In this document: piece after piece, positions 45,566-55,256 of the stretch | Layout of the letters: each line of letters starts with the position of its first letter | Numbering within the stretch: the stretch's first letter is position 1 | Assembly (NCBI GenBank): GCA_021732025.1 | Contig: JAKFVU010000050.1 | Coordinates: 48,358 to 112,357, forward strand | Direction: 5' to 3' | Length of the DNA stretch: 64,000 nucleotides | Origin: Candidatus Obscuribacterales bacterium | GTDB lineage: Bacteria; Cyanobacteriota; Vampirovibrionia; Obscuribacterales; Obscuribacteraceae | Translations under genes and position numbers: made by a program | Notes under the pieces: model-generated | Database searches by the model: none | What the model was told of the DNA's origin: nothing | The model's input: the letters and a program-made list of their open reading frames with translations, nothing else

Positions 45566-47220
45566 AATTCAACTCCAAGAAGCGCATAATCTTGTAAGCG
45601 AGTACCCTGCGCCACAGGGCACAAGATAGCAACGGGTTTCTTTCTAGCCACAAGCGAAATTCTTACCAGTCGCGAACTACTTGGGTCCGAAACCGGAATA
45701 GTAAAATCTTCTACCCATGTGCTAGCAGGGTCAATGACAGTCTTCCAGACATCCATACTGTGTGTTTGAGATCGAAGGATTTCGCCGTCCTTGTCATTCA
45801 CGACCACAGTTTCAAAAAAATCGACCGGTCCTCTCTCATGGCTTTGCCACACCAGATGTATCTTTAGGCCGTTAGCTAATCGAGTTACCTTAGATGAGCA
45901 AAGCTCTAAATACCTCTGCGATTTGCCTAACACAACTCTAGGCAGAGAAGAATCAATAGCAGAGTCTGTCGCTGACGCAGATGCATGGCTAACATACAGA
46001 TGATGTGGTAACACCACCTGCAATGCTATACAAATGATCGTCAATCTCCAAATCAGCGGAAACCACTGCCCGCTATATTTGAGTGCTACTGTACTCTGGT
46101 TCTCTGGTGTATGCTTTGAAGTTAGCAGGAGTGAGCGCAGGGGCCGCTCAAAGTAGTAAGAGACAAGATGCGAAAGCAAAATCAAGACAATCCAGAAAGC
46201 AACTGTGAATAGTGCACCCTCTAAATGAGGTGCATAAACTTCGTGCCAAGTAATTAGAACTCCGTGCAGCATATAGATTGTGAAGCTGATTTCGCCTAAG
46301 TAGATAAAAATAGGTAGCTGTAGCAACATTGAAACTAAGCCCTTCTGCTGAGCGAAGCAGAAGATAACGAGAAGCCATCCTAAAACCGGCAGGCCACAAT
46401 TAGAAAACCAAAAAGCCAAAGGTGCAGGAACGTAAGACAATAAAGAGTGCTGCAGTGGATTACTAAAATAACTTGTTGTGAGAACCAACGTTAGACAAGC
46501 AAGTTCAAGCATCGTGGCAAGTGTCAAATGCGAAAAAGTAAAAGCTTCCAGTTGAAGTGGTCTAGATTTAGCTGTTTTTAGCCAAAACTTTCCTAATAAA
46601 ATACCAGCGAAGAATTCTATGAATCTAGTCAGTGGAAACACATAAAGTAAGCCATGGCTACTAAATTTAAGAAGAGAAAAGTGCGGCCACGAAAGCAGCG
46701 ACGAAACTATTAGAGGAACAACTAGAGCCATTGTGACAAGTAAACAAGTAAGTAGCGTCTTCTTGCGGAGCCCAACAATAGTTAGTGGAAAAAGCAAATA
46801 GAAAAAGAACTCAGTTGAATTGCTCCATGAAGCGCTGTTGTATGAGAAATAGACCTTCGGTACCAAACTCCATGACTGTATAAGTGCGAGGTTCGTAACG
46901 AACAGTGGAAAATTTGCTCCCTTTGCATCGAAAACTTCAGGCACAAGCATCAATAAGAGAAACAGGGAGAAAGCGTGTGCAGGCCAGATTCGAAGGAAGC
47001 GAGTCCAGTAGAAACGCCTATATTGTTCAGCGCTATCAAATGTTTGGTAACGCAGAGCCAAAACAAAACCACTTAGCACGAAGAAGAACGACACTAAGTG
47101 AGCGAAGTTAAAGCTATCAATGGCAAAAGCGAAAGCATCTCCAGGCTGCTTGATGTGATACATGACCACACCAGCTGCGCAGAAGAAGCGCAACGATGTA
47201 AGAGTTTTGAGCTGTTCCAT
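45553..47220 (-). CDS. acyltransferase-3 family membrane protein
   Basis: Residues 1-370 have 10 membrane helices with the AT3 signatures: SLRFFCAAGVVMYH near the start, with the conserved His, and FYLLFPLTIVG in helix 5. A C-terminal extracytoplasmic part (about 395-555) follows a last membrane segment and has a beta-rich fold with several cysteines; not a standard SGNH domain, which here is on the separate overlapping gene. Role: move an acyl group across the membrane to a surface glycan. Confidence 0.88.
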   Translation of the reverse strand: MEQLKTLTSLRFFCAAGVVMYHIKQPGDAFAFAIDSFNFAHLVSFFFVLSGFVLALRYQTFDSAEQYRRFYWTRFLRIWPAHAFSLFLLLMLVPEVFDAKGANFPLFVTNLALIQSWSLVPKVYFSYNSASWSNSTEFFFYLLFPLTIVGLRKKTLLTCLLVTMALVVPLIVSSLLSWPHFSLLKFSSHGLLYVFPLTRFIEFFAGILLGKFWLKTAKSRPLQLEAFTFSHLTLATMLELACLTLVLTTSYFSNPLQHSLLSYVPAPLAFWFSNCGLPVLGWLLVIFCFAQQKGLVSMLLQLPIFIYLGEISFTIYMLHGVLITWHEVYAPHLEGALFTVAFWIVLILLSHLVSYYFERPLRSLLLTSKHTPENQSTVALKYSGQWFPLIWRLTIICIALQVVLPHHLYVSHASASATDSAIDSSLPRVVLGKSQRYLELCSSKVTRLANGLKIHLVWQSHERGPVDFFETVVVNDKDGEILRSQTHSMDVWKTVIDPASTWVEDFTIPVSDPSSSRLVRISLVARKKPVAILCPVAQGTRLQDYALLGVELCPL

Positions 47221-47392
47221 TAGGGTGAAAGCAATACTGCAGAGACAACAGAGAGCAAAGGTACGGACTTTCTATTAAGCCTTGATTAACTGAATATGTT
47301 GTTTGTAGCGCTTCTGTAAAGACAGCTGAACAATTTGCTTGGTACTTAGGAGTTGCAACGAATCTAAAATCAAATCTATGGATTAGTCATGC

Positions 47393-48736
47393 CTAAGGTT
47401 TGACGGTCTTAAGCAGACGGCCAGGAGCAATTTCATGAAATGATACTTTTGACGATGAGCTGAGCTCGGAAAATGGCTTGGCAATTCGTTCACCTTTCAA
47501 ATTTACGTAATAGCTAACGGAGTTTTTGTTGGCCCAGCCAATATCGCAGAGAATGGCACCGTCGGCATAATGGGTGTCAGGAGCAAATGGAAACTGTGTG
47601 CCTCGGGGCAAGGTGCAGATTAGTTTGCCTTCTTTGGAAATGATTTCTGGTGTCTGTTGCTCTCCTTTTGATGCATAAAACCAGGCTGGCGGCTTCTGTG
47701 CGTTCTTTATAAAGTCATCAGCGCTATAGACCGTTGCGCGCTGTTCCAAAATTAGCCAGTACTCTGGCTTGACTATAAACTTGAAATCCCGGTCTACCAC
47801 TCCCCATTTATTCAATCCGAGGCAGACGACCGAGTAGCCACCGGAGTGAGACATAATATTCAAGTTTGGAGGAGAGACAATTTTGCCGGTTCGATCGATA
47901 AGAATGCCTCCAGAACGGCGGCCATCTATCATCGATAAATGCACTAGTGCTCTACCGCCTACAAAATTTTCTACTTCAGAAAATCTGATCTTTATGGGAC
48001 GTTTATTTGTTGGAGTGATGTACTTCGGACCCCCTTCTTCAATCACAGCGAGACCTTCCGTGAAGTGCATTGCGAATCCGCTCCTGCTGTCTTTGCACAG
48101 CAGTCTTGAGATTTTCTTGTTGTCGACGTCGAAGACAAACAACTTTCTTTCAGTGCTTCGCAGAACTATCTTTCCTTCGCTCTCCAGGCCGATCCATTCA
48201 TACTCTGGCGGAAGTATAACCTTGCCCCATCTGTCGCAAAGACCCATATTTCTATTCTGGAGGAAAACAATCAAAGCATCATCGTTGAGCTTGTTTTGCA
48301 AAACCGCGGCCGTGTTTTTGGTTGCTTTACCGAAGTAGCGAATACTAGACAGTGTGCTTTCTGGAGGTATGGCCAAGGCTATTTTCGTGCCGTCACGATT
48401 AATGACGAAGGTTTTATCCCGATCTCGTGTTGTGCTGTTGGTTCCTATGGGAGGGAGCTTCTCGCGTACGATGAACAAATCGTTTCCGGCATAGGTTATC
48501 GAAGCATAGCGTGGCGGAAGAATTTGCTTGCCATTCAAGTCTGTCAGACCTTGAAATTCTCTGTAGCCTGTATTATTTACGCTGCCTGTCAACGCTGTGT
48601 CATGTTTAGTTTGCGATGTTGCAGGAGTGACGACCGCTGTCAACGAAACGACTAGAGAGCCGATTACCCGTGCGGTTTTTCTGAGTACGGTAGCTGTAAC
48701 CACAAATATCATCCTAGTTGCGTTGCACCTTGGCAC
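47393..48736 (-). CDS. secreted WG-repeat protein
   Basis: 447 residues. Hydrophobic N-terminus then a mature part with WG/KWG repeats (GLCDRWGKVILPPEYEWIG; GVVDRDFKFIVKPEYW; LTDLNGKQILPPRY), a beta-propeller-like family common in bacteria. The start is GTG 48736 or ATG 48712 (MIFVVTATVLRK), the latter giving a better signal peptide. No catalytic residues recognised. Single gene between two minus-strand genes with 72-170-base gaps. Confidence 0.75.
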   Translation of the reverse strand: MPRCNATRMIFVVTATVLRKTARVIGSLVVSLTAVVTPATSQTKHDTALTGSVNNTGYREFQGLTDLNGKQILPPRYASITYAGNDLFIVREKLPPIGTNSTTRDRDKTFVINRDGTKIALAIPPESTLSSIRYFGKATKNTAAVLQNKLNDDALIVFLQNRNMGLCDRWGKVILPPEYEWIGLESEGKIVLRSTERKLFVFDVDNKKISRLLCKDSRSGFAMHFTEGLAVIEEGGPKYITPTNKRPIKIRFSEVENFVGGRALVHLSMIDGRRSGGILIDRTGKIVSPPNLNIMSHSGGYSVVCLGLNKWGVVDRDFKFIVKPEYWLILEQRATVYSADDFIKNAQKPPAWFYASKGEQQTPEIISKEGKLICTLPRGTQFPFAPDTHYADGAILCDIGWANKNSVSYYVNLKGERIAKPFSELSSSSKVSFHEIAPGRLLKTVKP

Positions 48737-48808
48737 ATGATACTTATTCTTCCCGTTTTACCGAGTTGAAAATCAACCACTGTAAGAGATTTGAGCGCAG
48801 GCTTAAGC

Positions 48809-49963
48809 TTAGTGACCAAGGACTTTATCCCGGCATTTACCGAGATTGAACATGCTCTTTTTGTACATAGTGTTCCAATCAGGGTCTAATTTGCCATCGA
48901 TGAGAATCTTGTCTATAGACTGCAGTTTGTCGGTCGTTAGAACTGCCGTTAGTGTCTTGCCGTTTTCAAGACGACATTGATAGCTGGTCACTCTTCCATT
49001 TTTGTCTTTTACTAAAGTTTCTTCTGTACGGGAAGAAAAAATGTAGTAGTCCTTAGTCTCTGATTGGATATTGTGGCTAAGACACTGGTCCGCAAATATA
49101 GCCTGAGAAATTGCTTTACTAACTCTAAATATCAGGAAATTGTCCGCATTCCATTGTTCCAAAGACGGATCGGTAAGCCCCAAGTCCCATCCTGCAATAT
49201 TTGGATCTGGTGATGTGACGTTAATGGCGTACACTGTGGGCGCATTTTTGCTTACTCTAGCACTCCAATTTACCTTCTTTCCGGAGAGTTCAAGAACTTT
49301 GCTGGCATGCAATGTTCCGTCCCAAAATGGTTTCATAACCGCTGGGTTATCGTAGGAGATCAGCCAATTTCTTTGAGTTTCTGGTCTACAGAATTCATTG
49401 ATGCGATCTGTCGTCCACTTCGTCTCTAGAAGCTTTTGAAATGCAGCTTTTGCTTGAACTGGCTGCGTAGGTGAGTCTTTGATTAGCGATTTTATTTGAG
49501 CGATGTCTTGTGATTGAAAGCCCTTGCCCGCATATGGTATCCACAGATTACAAATCGGAGTATCCGATACTGTTCTTAGCCAACTGAAGCTTCCATCGCG
49601 TTCGGGCGTAATGTTAAAGGCAATAATTTGCTTGGTATTTTTCAAAGAAGATAAAAAAGCAAATGATGTTGGAGTTACACCGTTGTCAACGACTGCAACC
49701 GATAGATGATTGTTCTTTTGGTAACTGCCACGATAAACATCAGTGACCGTTGCATTCAACAGCAATACCCTATTTGGTTTCTTCAAAACTTGATTGATGG
49801 TAACCAGAAGACACGACTGATAAGGGAAAAAGCCGTTATACAGTTTTAGTGTTTGATGTACTGTGCTGACTTTGCTGGTGCTTTGTTCTTCTGCTAGCAC
49901 TGGTTTAGCAAGGGCTGCGATACTTAGTAACGAGAGAAAGAGGCCTTGAAGAGATTTCAACAT
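48809..49963 (-). CDS. secreted hypothetical protein
   Basis: 384 residues with a clean signal peptide (MLKSLQGLFLSLLSIAALAKPVLA). The mature part is beta-rich, with no repeats or recognisable motifs; regions of note are SCLLVTINQVLKKPN and WDLGLTDPSLEQWNADN. Function unknown. ATG at 49963 is not preceded by a good ribosome-binding site. Same strand as the WG-repeat gene, 72 bases before it. Confidence 0.6.
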   Translation of the reverse strand: MLKSLQGLFLSLLSIAALAKPVLAEEQSTSKVSTVHQTLKLYNGFFPYQSCLLVTINQVLKKPNRVLLLNATVTDVYRGSYQKNNHLSVAVVDNGVTPTSFAFLSSLKNTKQIIAFNITPERDGSFSWLRTVSDTPICNLWIPYAGKGFQSQDIAQIKSLIKDSPTQPVQAKAAFQKLLETKWTTDRINEFCRPETQRNWLISYDNPAVMKPFWDGTLHASKVLELSGKKVNWSARVSKNAPTVYAINVTSPDPNIAGWDLGLTDPSLEQWNADNFLIFRVSKAISQAIFADQCLSHNIQSETKDYYIFSSRTEETLVKDKNGRVTSYQCRLENGKTLTAVLTTDKLQSIDKILIDGKLDPDWNTMYKKSMFNLGKCRDKVLGH

Positions 49964-50121
49964 ATTGGGTGGGCCCGTTTTGGTAGGAAAGTGATAGCTT
50001 GGTAACGGGGCAGTTTTCGGGGAGCAGGTCAGTCAACGTAGCCGTCATAATATTTTCTCGGTACTAGCCAAACTTCATCTGTGCCAATACAATTCAGTTT
50101 TAGCATAGCCAGGAAAGCTCT

Positions 50122-50382
50122 TTGGACGATTTCGAACTAAAATTATGCGGCAGCAAACATTACGGGCCTGTCCTCGGTGTCGAGGGCAACTATCAGATAA
50201 TGAGATGTTCTTTCTGCGAACAAATTTTTAGAACGTTAATCGAAGGGCCGTTTGAAGTGGAAGTGAAGCTTCGGTCATCGAAAACCTGTATTTCAGCCTG
50301 CGACTGGACTGTTACCGACAACATGGTGAAATGCAACGCTTGCAGCTACTGGGGCCCGCGTCCGAGTTTGCCACAAGTTTAG
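50122..50382 (+). CDS. small cysteine-rich (zinc-ribbon-like) protein
   Basis: 86 residues with CxxC pairs CSFC (about 29-32) and CNAC (about 71-74), plus single cysteines between. The two pairs could form a zinc ribbon. TTG start at 50122 with AGGAAAG 5 bases upstream; no ATG fits the frame. Not similar to any family I can name. Convergent with the TPR gene at 50398. Confidence 0.45.
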   Translation: MDDFELKLCGSKHYGPVLGVEGNYQIMRCSFCEQIFRTLIEGPFEVEVKLRSSKTCISACDWTVTDNMVKCNACSYWGPRPSLPQV

Positions 50383-50397
50383 CTGTCGAGCTAAGCA

Positions 50398-51348
50398 TTA
50401 TTTGGACGTTTTAGGCTTTGCTGCCTTCGGAACTATGTCAGAATGATCGGCAAAAAATGAATCTTCCCAGGCGTTGTTTTCTGAACGCACGTACTTGCGG
50501 TCAGCTTCGGCGCGCGCAGGCTGGCCGAGCTTGTCGTAGCAGATCGCTCGTTCTTGATAAACCTTTGGGATAAAACCAATGTGGCAGTCCGGCCCATATC
50601 TTTTCTTGGCAGTGGCGCAGACTGCCAGGCACTTATTGAGCGTTTCAAGCGCCTCCGGATAGCGTTTCAAGCTGTTAAGCACAAGTGCCCGAGAGAGATA
50701 AGAGAACGGCAACTCAGGCACTGCTTTTAGTCCTTCGTCAGACAGTTTAAGTGCTTCCGCGGCCTTGCCAAGCTTGAGCAATTCTTCGCTGGCCTCATGA
50801 AATGGCGCGTTAGGATTATCCACTTTTACATGGCATGCTTGTACTAGACAAGTTGCGGCTTCTGTACGCTTGTTCAGACTTATCAGCGTGTGAGCTTTGG
50901 TGGTGTATGCGGTGACAAGGTCATTGACTGAAGACAGCTTCTTGTCGCGCTTGATTATTATGTCCGCGCATTCAATCGAGCGGTCATAAATGCCGGCGTC
51001 AAGATAGGCACTAGCCATGCGCACAAGCACCGGTGAGGAAACAAGCGATGGATCTTTGCAGTGTTGAAATTGAGCCGCGGCTCTCTCCGCGTCGTCGCGT
51101 TCAAGCAGTTTCAAGCCGGTGATCAAATAATTGCCTCCCGACTCTGGTCGGTAGATAGATTGCGGATTGAGCCAAATCTGTATCTTATCGGCAGCCTCCA
51201 CTGGGCTGCCCGTAAGTGAGACCAGAAGCTGTAGAGTTAGAAGTGCTGGAGTAAATTGGCGCAAGCGCAGATTCCTTACCGATGGAGGGCTATTGTATAA
51301 CGACTTGAGTACGTATTGATCACAAGAATTCGGAAAGCTTGAGCACAC
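50398..51348 (-). CDS. secreted TPR protein
   Basis: 316 residues, GTG start. The hydrophobic stretch FTPALLTLQLLVSLTGSPVEA near residue 35 is a late signal peptide, so the true start may be further in. Six or so TPRs follow (LKLLERDDAERAAAQFQ; MASAYLDAGIYDRSIECA; ERAICYDKLGQPARAEAD). Likely an exported scaffold. No partner obvious; its minus strand opposes the hydrolase gene at 51539. Confidence 0.7.
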   Translation of the reverse strand: MCSSFPNSCDQYVLKSLYNSPPSVRNLRLRQFTPALLTLQLLVSLTGSPVEAADKIQIWLNPQSIYRPESGGNYLITGLKLLERDDAERAAAQFQHCKDPSLVSSPVLVRMASAYLDAGIYDRSIECADIIIKRDKKLSSVNDLVTAYTTKAHTLISLNKRTEAATCLVQACHVKVDNPNAPFHEASEELLKLGKAAEALKLSDEGLKAVPELPFSYLSRALVLNSLKRYPEALETLNKCLAVCATAKKRYGPDCHIGFIPKVYQERAICYDKLGQPARAEADRKYVRSENNAWEDSFFADHSDIVPKAAKPKTSK

Positions 51349-51538
51349 CAGTCATGGCACCGCATTTGGTGTAGCCGCAAACTAGATATGCACAAATTGT
51401 CGGCATTGTGAGAAGTGGGTCAGTTCCAAAAACCTCAATACTTATCAAAATTAACAGATCACTAGGCAGTCAAGAAGATTGCTTTGCGTATGCTGGACTT
51501 AAAATAGAGCCATAGGTACACATTCAAGGTATAAGCAT

Positions 51539-53302
51539 GTGCTGAATTGCATAAATATCCGAAACGCGGCGCTCTGTGCTGTTCTCACAGTGGTTTTTGC
51601 TGGTTTCGTCTCACCGGTCGCGGCTGAAGATTCAGACATATCAACTACTTTGAATGCTGTAGACGATTTAGGCTCCAAACAGCTTCGACTCCCGAAGGGT
51701 TCTTCGGCGGCTGGGGAGATTCCAAGCTTATCCTGGCTTCCTGAAGACGGAGTTCAGCCTAGGGTAGCGGTTCTATGCCTTCACGGCTTCAGCTTGCATA
51801 AAGGCTGCTATGAAGCGCTGGGCAAAGTGCTGGCGAAGAATGGAGTAGCCGCCTATGCCATGGACCTTCGTGGCTTTGGTGAGCGAAAAATTGCCGATGA
51901 CCGCAACGGGCTTGATTTCGACGGTGACATACTAGATGTCAAAGCGATGCTCGAGCAGATTCACAAAAATCATAAAGATATACGTGTGGTGATCTTGGGC
52001 GAATCCATGGGCGGAGCGGTCGCCTTGCGCGTAACTGCCTTTTATCCAGAGCTTATCGACGGTCTTATTTGTTCAGTGCCTGCGCACGACCGTTTCGCGA
52101 TGAGTGCCGAAGAAAAGAAAATCGTGGAGAAGTGTGCTCTTCAAACTGTGGTGGGTGCCTACAGTAAACCAATGACTGACGTCGCCATGGCTGCAGTGCA
52201 AAAAATTACAAACAATCCTGAATTGCAGAACGAATGGAAGTCAGACCCATTAATGCGTATTAACTTCTCGCCAAAAGATTTCGTTCAGCTTGATGGATTT
52301 TTGGCACACAATCTAGAAGCGGCTCCCAGGGTTACGAGAACGCCAGTACTTTTCATTCAAGGTACGAACGACAAGCTGATTCGACCTGCTGGCACGTGGA
52401 AGCTTTTCGAGCGTCTCGCCACGCCTAGTCGTCAGTTGGTTCTGAGCAAAAATTCTGAGCATTTGATTTTCGAAAAGGGACAATTTAATACAAACGATTT
52501 GAAATTTGTTGTGTCGTGGATTAGTAGAAACGTTGCTTCTCTTGATTCAGAAATCGCAAAAGCCAGAGAGCAGTTGCCCGTTGTGGCCTCTTTAGAAGAG
52601 TATGGCCCTACAGATGCCGGTATCACATCTGGTACCGCAATCGCGACCCCTACTGAGACGATAGCATCAGCTTTAGCACCTTCTATGCTTCCACCAGCGC
52701 CGGCACCATCAGAATTTCAAAATCGTCTTCCAACGGATGCACACAATAAAATTAGTTACTGGATCGAACTATATAGAGGTGGAAAAGTTTTTCGATGCAA
52801 TAACAAAATGGCATTTAAAACTGGTGACGCAATTCGCTTTCACGTAATTCCAGAACGTGACGGCTACGCCTACCTTGTGATGAAAGCGAGCACGACTGGA
52901 AAAAGTGATGTTTTATTTCCTAAAAAAGAATATGGCACGCAAAACTTTTTGAAAAAAGGTCAAGATTATGCCATTCCATCTACTGGTTGGATGGCTTTTG
53001 ATAAAAACGCCGGGACAGAGCAGCTTGGTCTAGTTTTTAATCAAGAGCAAATTGCTGTCACTCCAGAAATGTTCCGGAACAATGAACTGACGGCCTTTGT
53101 CTCTACGTCAGAAATAGGCTCAAAAGATTTATGCCCGACCCGTATGAAACTGTCATGGGATGATCCGATGCCAGTAATGCTACCTGAAGATTTTTCGCCA
53201 ATTTCTCAGATTGATAGTACTCGCGATAGCAGCCTGGTGCGACTGACTTCGACTGGTGGAGGAATGGTATCTGCAAACATACAGCTCATGCATGGTAATT
53301 AG
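51539..53302 (+). CDS. secreted alpha/beta hydrolase fused to a DUF4384-like domain
   Basis: 587 residues. Signal peptide (about 10-30), lysophospholipase-type hydrolase domain (about 65-335) with nucleophile elbow GESMG (Ser156), Asp278 (GTNDKLIRP) and His308 (NSEHLIF), so the triad is complete. After a Pro/Ala-rich linker comes a DUF4384-like domain (about 407-515: GDAIRFHVIPERDGYAYLV), a domain usually attached to caspase-fold proteases. GTG start. The caspase-fold gene lies 8 bases downstream. Confidence 0.8.
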   Translation: MLNCINIRNAALCAVLTVVFAGFVSPVAAEDSDISTTLNAVDDLGSKQLRLPKGSSAAGEIPSLSWLPEDGVQPRVAVLCLHGFSLHKGCYEALGKVLAKNGVAAYAMDLRGFGERKIADDRNGLDFDGDILDVKAMLEQIHKNHKDIRVVILGESMGGAVALRVTAFYPELIDGLICSVPAHDRFAMSAEEKKIVEKCALQTVVGAYSKPMTDVAMAAVQKITNNPELQNEWKSDPLMRINFSPKDFVQLDGFLAHNLEAAPRVTRTPVLFIQGTNDKLIRPAGTWKLFERLATPSRQLVLSKNSEHLIFEKGQFNTNDLKFVVSWISRNVASLDSEIAKAREQLPVVASLEEYGPTDAGITSGTAIATPTETIASALAPSMLPPAPAPSEFQNRLPTDAHNKISYWIELYRGGKVFRCNNKMAFKTGDAIRFHVIPERDGYAYLVMKASTTGKSDVLFPKKEYGTQNFLKKGQDYAIPSTGWMAFDKNAGTEQLGLVFNQEQIAVTPEMFRNNELTAFVSTSEIGSKDLCPTRMKLSWDDPMPVMLPEDFSPISQIDSTRDSSLVRLTSTGGGMVSANIQLMHGN

Positions 53303-53310
53303 TTGAGGTC

Positions 53311-55062
53311 GTGTTGAACATTTTTTCTCTGCGAAGTTTTCATCCATTAGGTTTTATGGCCATGGCCATAACTCTTTGCTGTCCGGCTTGGTGTTTATCA
53401 GTAACTGAAGCAGGGCCTTCAAATGTGCCTGGTGTCGAATTCACTAAGATTCAAGATCTCAATCCGACAGCGCGTGCAACTAACCGAGCAATAAAGCAAA
53501 AATGGGCAGTGGTTATAGGCACTTCAAAATTTAAGGAAGGTCGCCTCATTTCAGCCAATGAAGGAGAGATGGCGCTATCGGCCAAAGAATTTTACCAATA
53601 TTTGGTAGACCCGCATGGTGGTCGCTTTGACGCATCGCACGTTAAATTGTTGCTTGACACGGATACTGCGAAGCAAAGCGTCATGACCGCCCTAGGTCCG
53701 AGCTTTCTAGGCAATGCGGTAGGTCCAGATGATCTGGTCGTTGTGTTTATTGCGACAAGTAGTTTTCCAACTACCGACGGCAGCATCTATCTGTGCTCGT
53801 ACGACTGTGCGCTCGATAACATTTACGGAACTTGTTTTTCGATGCAATCATTGATGAGCACTCTAAAGGAGAACGTACACTCCGACCGTATTCTTCTTGT
53901 CTTGCAAGCGGCCTACTCTGGTGCGGCAGACCTTACGTCCGGTGCAAAATCACTGGTGCCCATTAATAGCCAATACAATTTGGACCTCGATAAAGTTCTT
54001 CTTGGTAATGGCTTTATCATTCTGTCATCAAGTCAGTCGAATGAAATTACTCAAAATAGAGTGTTTTCTAGAAATCTCATTAGTGCTCTACGTCTGGAAG
54101 ATGGACTAATTTCTCTCAATAAAGCATTTGCAATTGCAAAGCAAAATACCGAATCAGAAACGTCTTCTAAAGATTCTAAAAAACGGCAAGTTCCTGGTAT
54201 GAAATCAGCATGGACCGGAGCAGAACTTGTCGTTGGTGTGCCTCCTGTAGAGCGTGTCTCTAACTTACCTGCTGCTGTTACTTCTTTTCTTTCGGCAGAA
54301 GGAGCTTACTTAAAAGCTAGTAAGTTTATTGCAGACGGAAAAATGGACGAAGCGCTGGAGCAATACAAACTAGCTATTACAGCAGATCCTAAATACGCTG
54401 ACGCGCTCGCCGATTATGGCGCCGCACTGGCGATTAAAGGCGATTGGAAAGCTGCATCAGAAATGCAGAAGAAGGCAATCGCTGCTAATCCAAATGATGC
54501 ACTCTTTCACCTTAACTACGCTCGAATCTTAGACAAGCTTGGTGATGCGGAAAATAGCCTGCAAGAGCTCAATACAGCATACAGACTCAATCCAAAAGAC
54601 ACTTCGGTATTGATGGGTCTTTCTAAAAAAATGCTCGCTGCTGGTCAGCCAAAAGAATCGGTGCGTTATTTAGAAGAAGCTGTCGACCTGTATCCGAAAC
54701 GCTCCGATTTGCGCGAGCGGCTTAGCTACGGTCTTATGAAGAGCGGCGATGTGGACCAATCGACAGCTCAAGCTAAAGAAGCTGTGCGCCTCGACCCTAA
54801 ATCCGCTTCTGCGAATACAACGCTGGGCTCGGTGTTGTTAGCGCAGGGCTATATTGGCCCTGCAACAAATGCGTACAAAGAAGCTGCCAAGCTTGCTCCC
54901 GAAGATGCCACCATCCATTGGCTTTTAGCTGGTGCTATGGAAAAGAGTGGTGACAGTGAAGGAGCTATAGCGGAATTGGAAACATGCATCAAGTTGGGCG
55001 GTAGTTCAGATCCGCTTGTTGCAAAGGCAAAGCAACGCCTTGAACTACTGAAGATGCGATAA
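53311..55062 (+). CDS. caspase-fold (C14) pseudo-protease with TPR repeats
   Basis: 583 residues: signal peptide, caspase/metacaspase fold (about 62-300) and at least six TPRs (about 325-580). Fold markers are clear: KWAVVIGTSKFKEG, LLLDTDTAKQSV, DDLVVVF, LCSYDC, ILLVLQAAYSGAADL. Both catalytic residues are gone: the His of YFSGHG aligns with Ser150 in VFIATSSF, and the Cys of LDACYSG aligns with Ala201 in LQAAYSG. So it should bind but not cut. GTG start, 8 bases after the hydrolase/DUF4384 gene and probably its functional partner. Confidence 0.85.
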   Translation: MLNIFSLRSFHPLGFMAMAITLCCPAWCLSVTEAGPSNVPGVEFTKIQDLNPTARATNRAIKQKWAVVIGTSKFKEGRLISANEGEMALSAKEFYQYLVDPHGGRFDASHVKLLLDTDTAKQSVMTALGPSFLGNAVGPDDLVVVFIATSSFPTTDGSIYLCSYDCALDNIYGTCFSMQSLMSTLKENVHSDRILLVLQAAYSGAADLTSGAKSLVPINSQYNLDLDKVLLGNGFIILSSSQSNEITQNRVFSRNLISALRLEDGLISLNKAFAIAKQNTESETSSKDSKKRQVPGMKSAWTGAELVVGVPPVERVSNLPAAVTSFLSAEGAYLKASKFIADGKMDEALEQYKLAITADPKYADALADYGAALAIKGDWKAASEMQKKAIAANPNDALFHLNYARILDKLGDAENSLQELNTAYRLNPKDTSVLMGLSKKMLAAGQPKESVRYLEEAVDLYPKRSDLRERLSYGLMKSGDVDQSTAQAKEAVRLDPKSASANTTLGSVLLAQGYIGPATNAYKEAAKLAPEDATIHWLLAGAMEKSGDSEGAIAELETCIKLGGSSDPLVAKAKQRLELLKMR

Positions 55063-55256
55063 TTCAATCTTTCGCGAGGGCGCTCAGTCACAATTTCCGG
55101 CGCTGCATCTTGTCGCCAACATAGTCGAAGATGCACATGGTGACGTGGTTTCAGCAGCCGACCAAGATCAATTGTTGGGCACTGTAGCAGACATATATGA
55201 ATGTCTTGAGCATCGCTGGGCCTTCTGGTGAGATTAGTAAAGATTTTTTCTTAGTT

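Noticed and set aside
53311..55062. Calling the caspase-fold gene an active protease
   Set aside because: Both dyad residues are replaced in the translated sequence (Ser150, Ala201).
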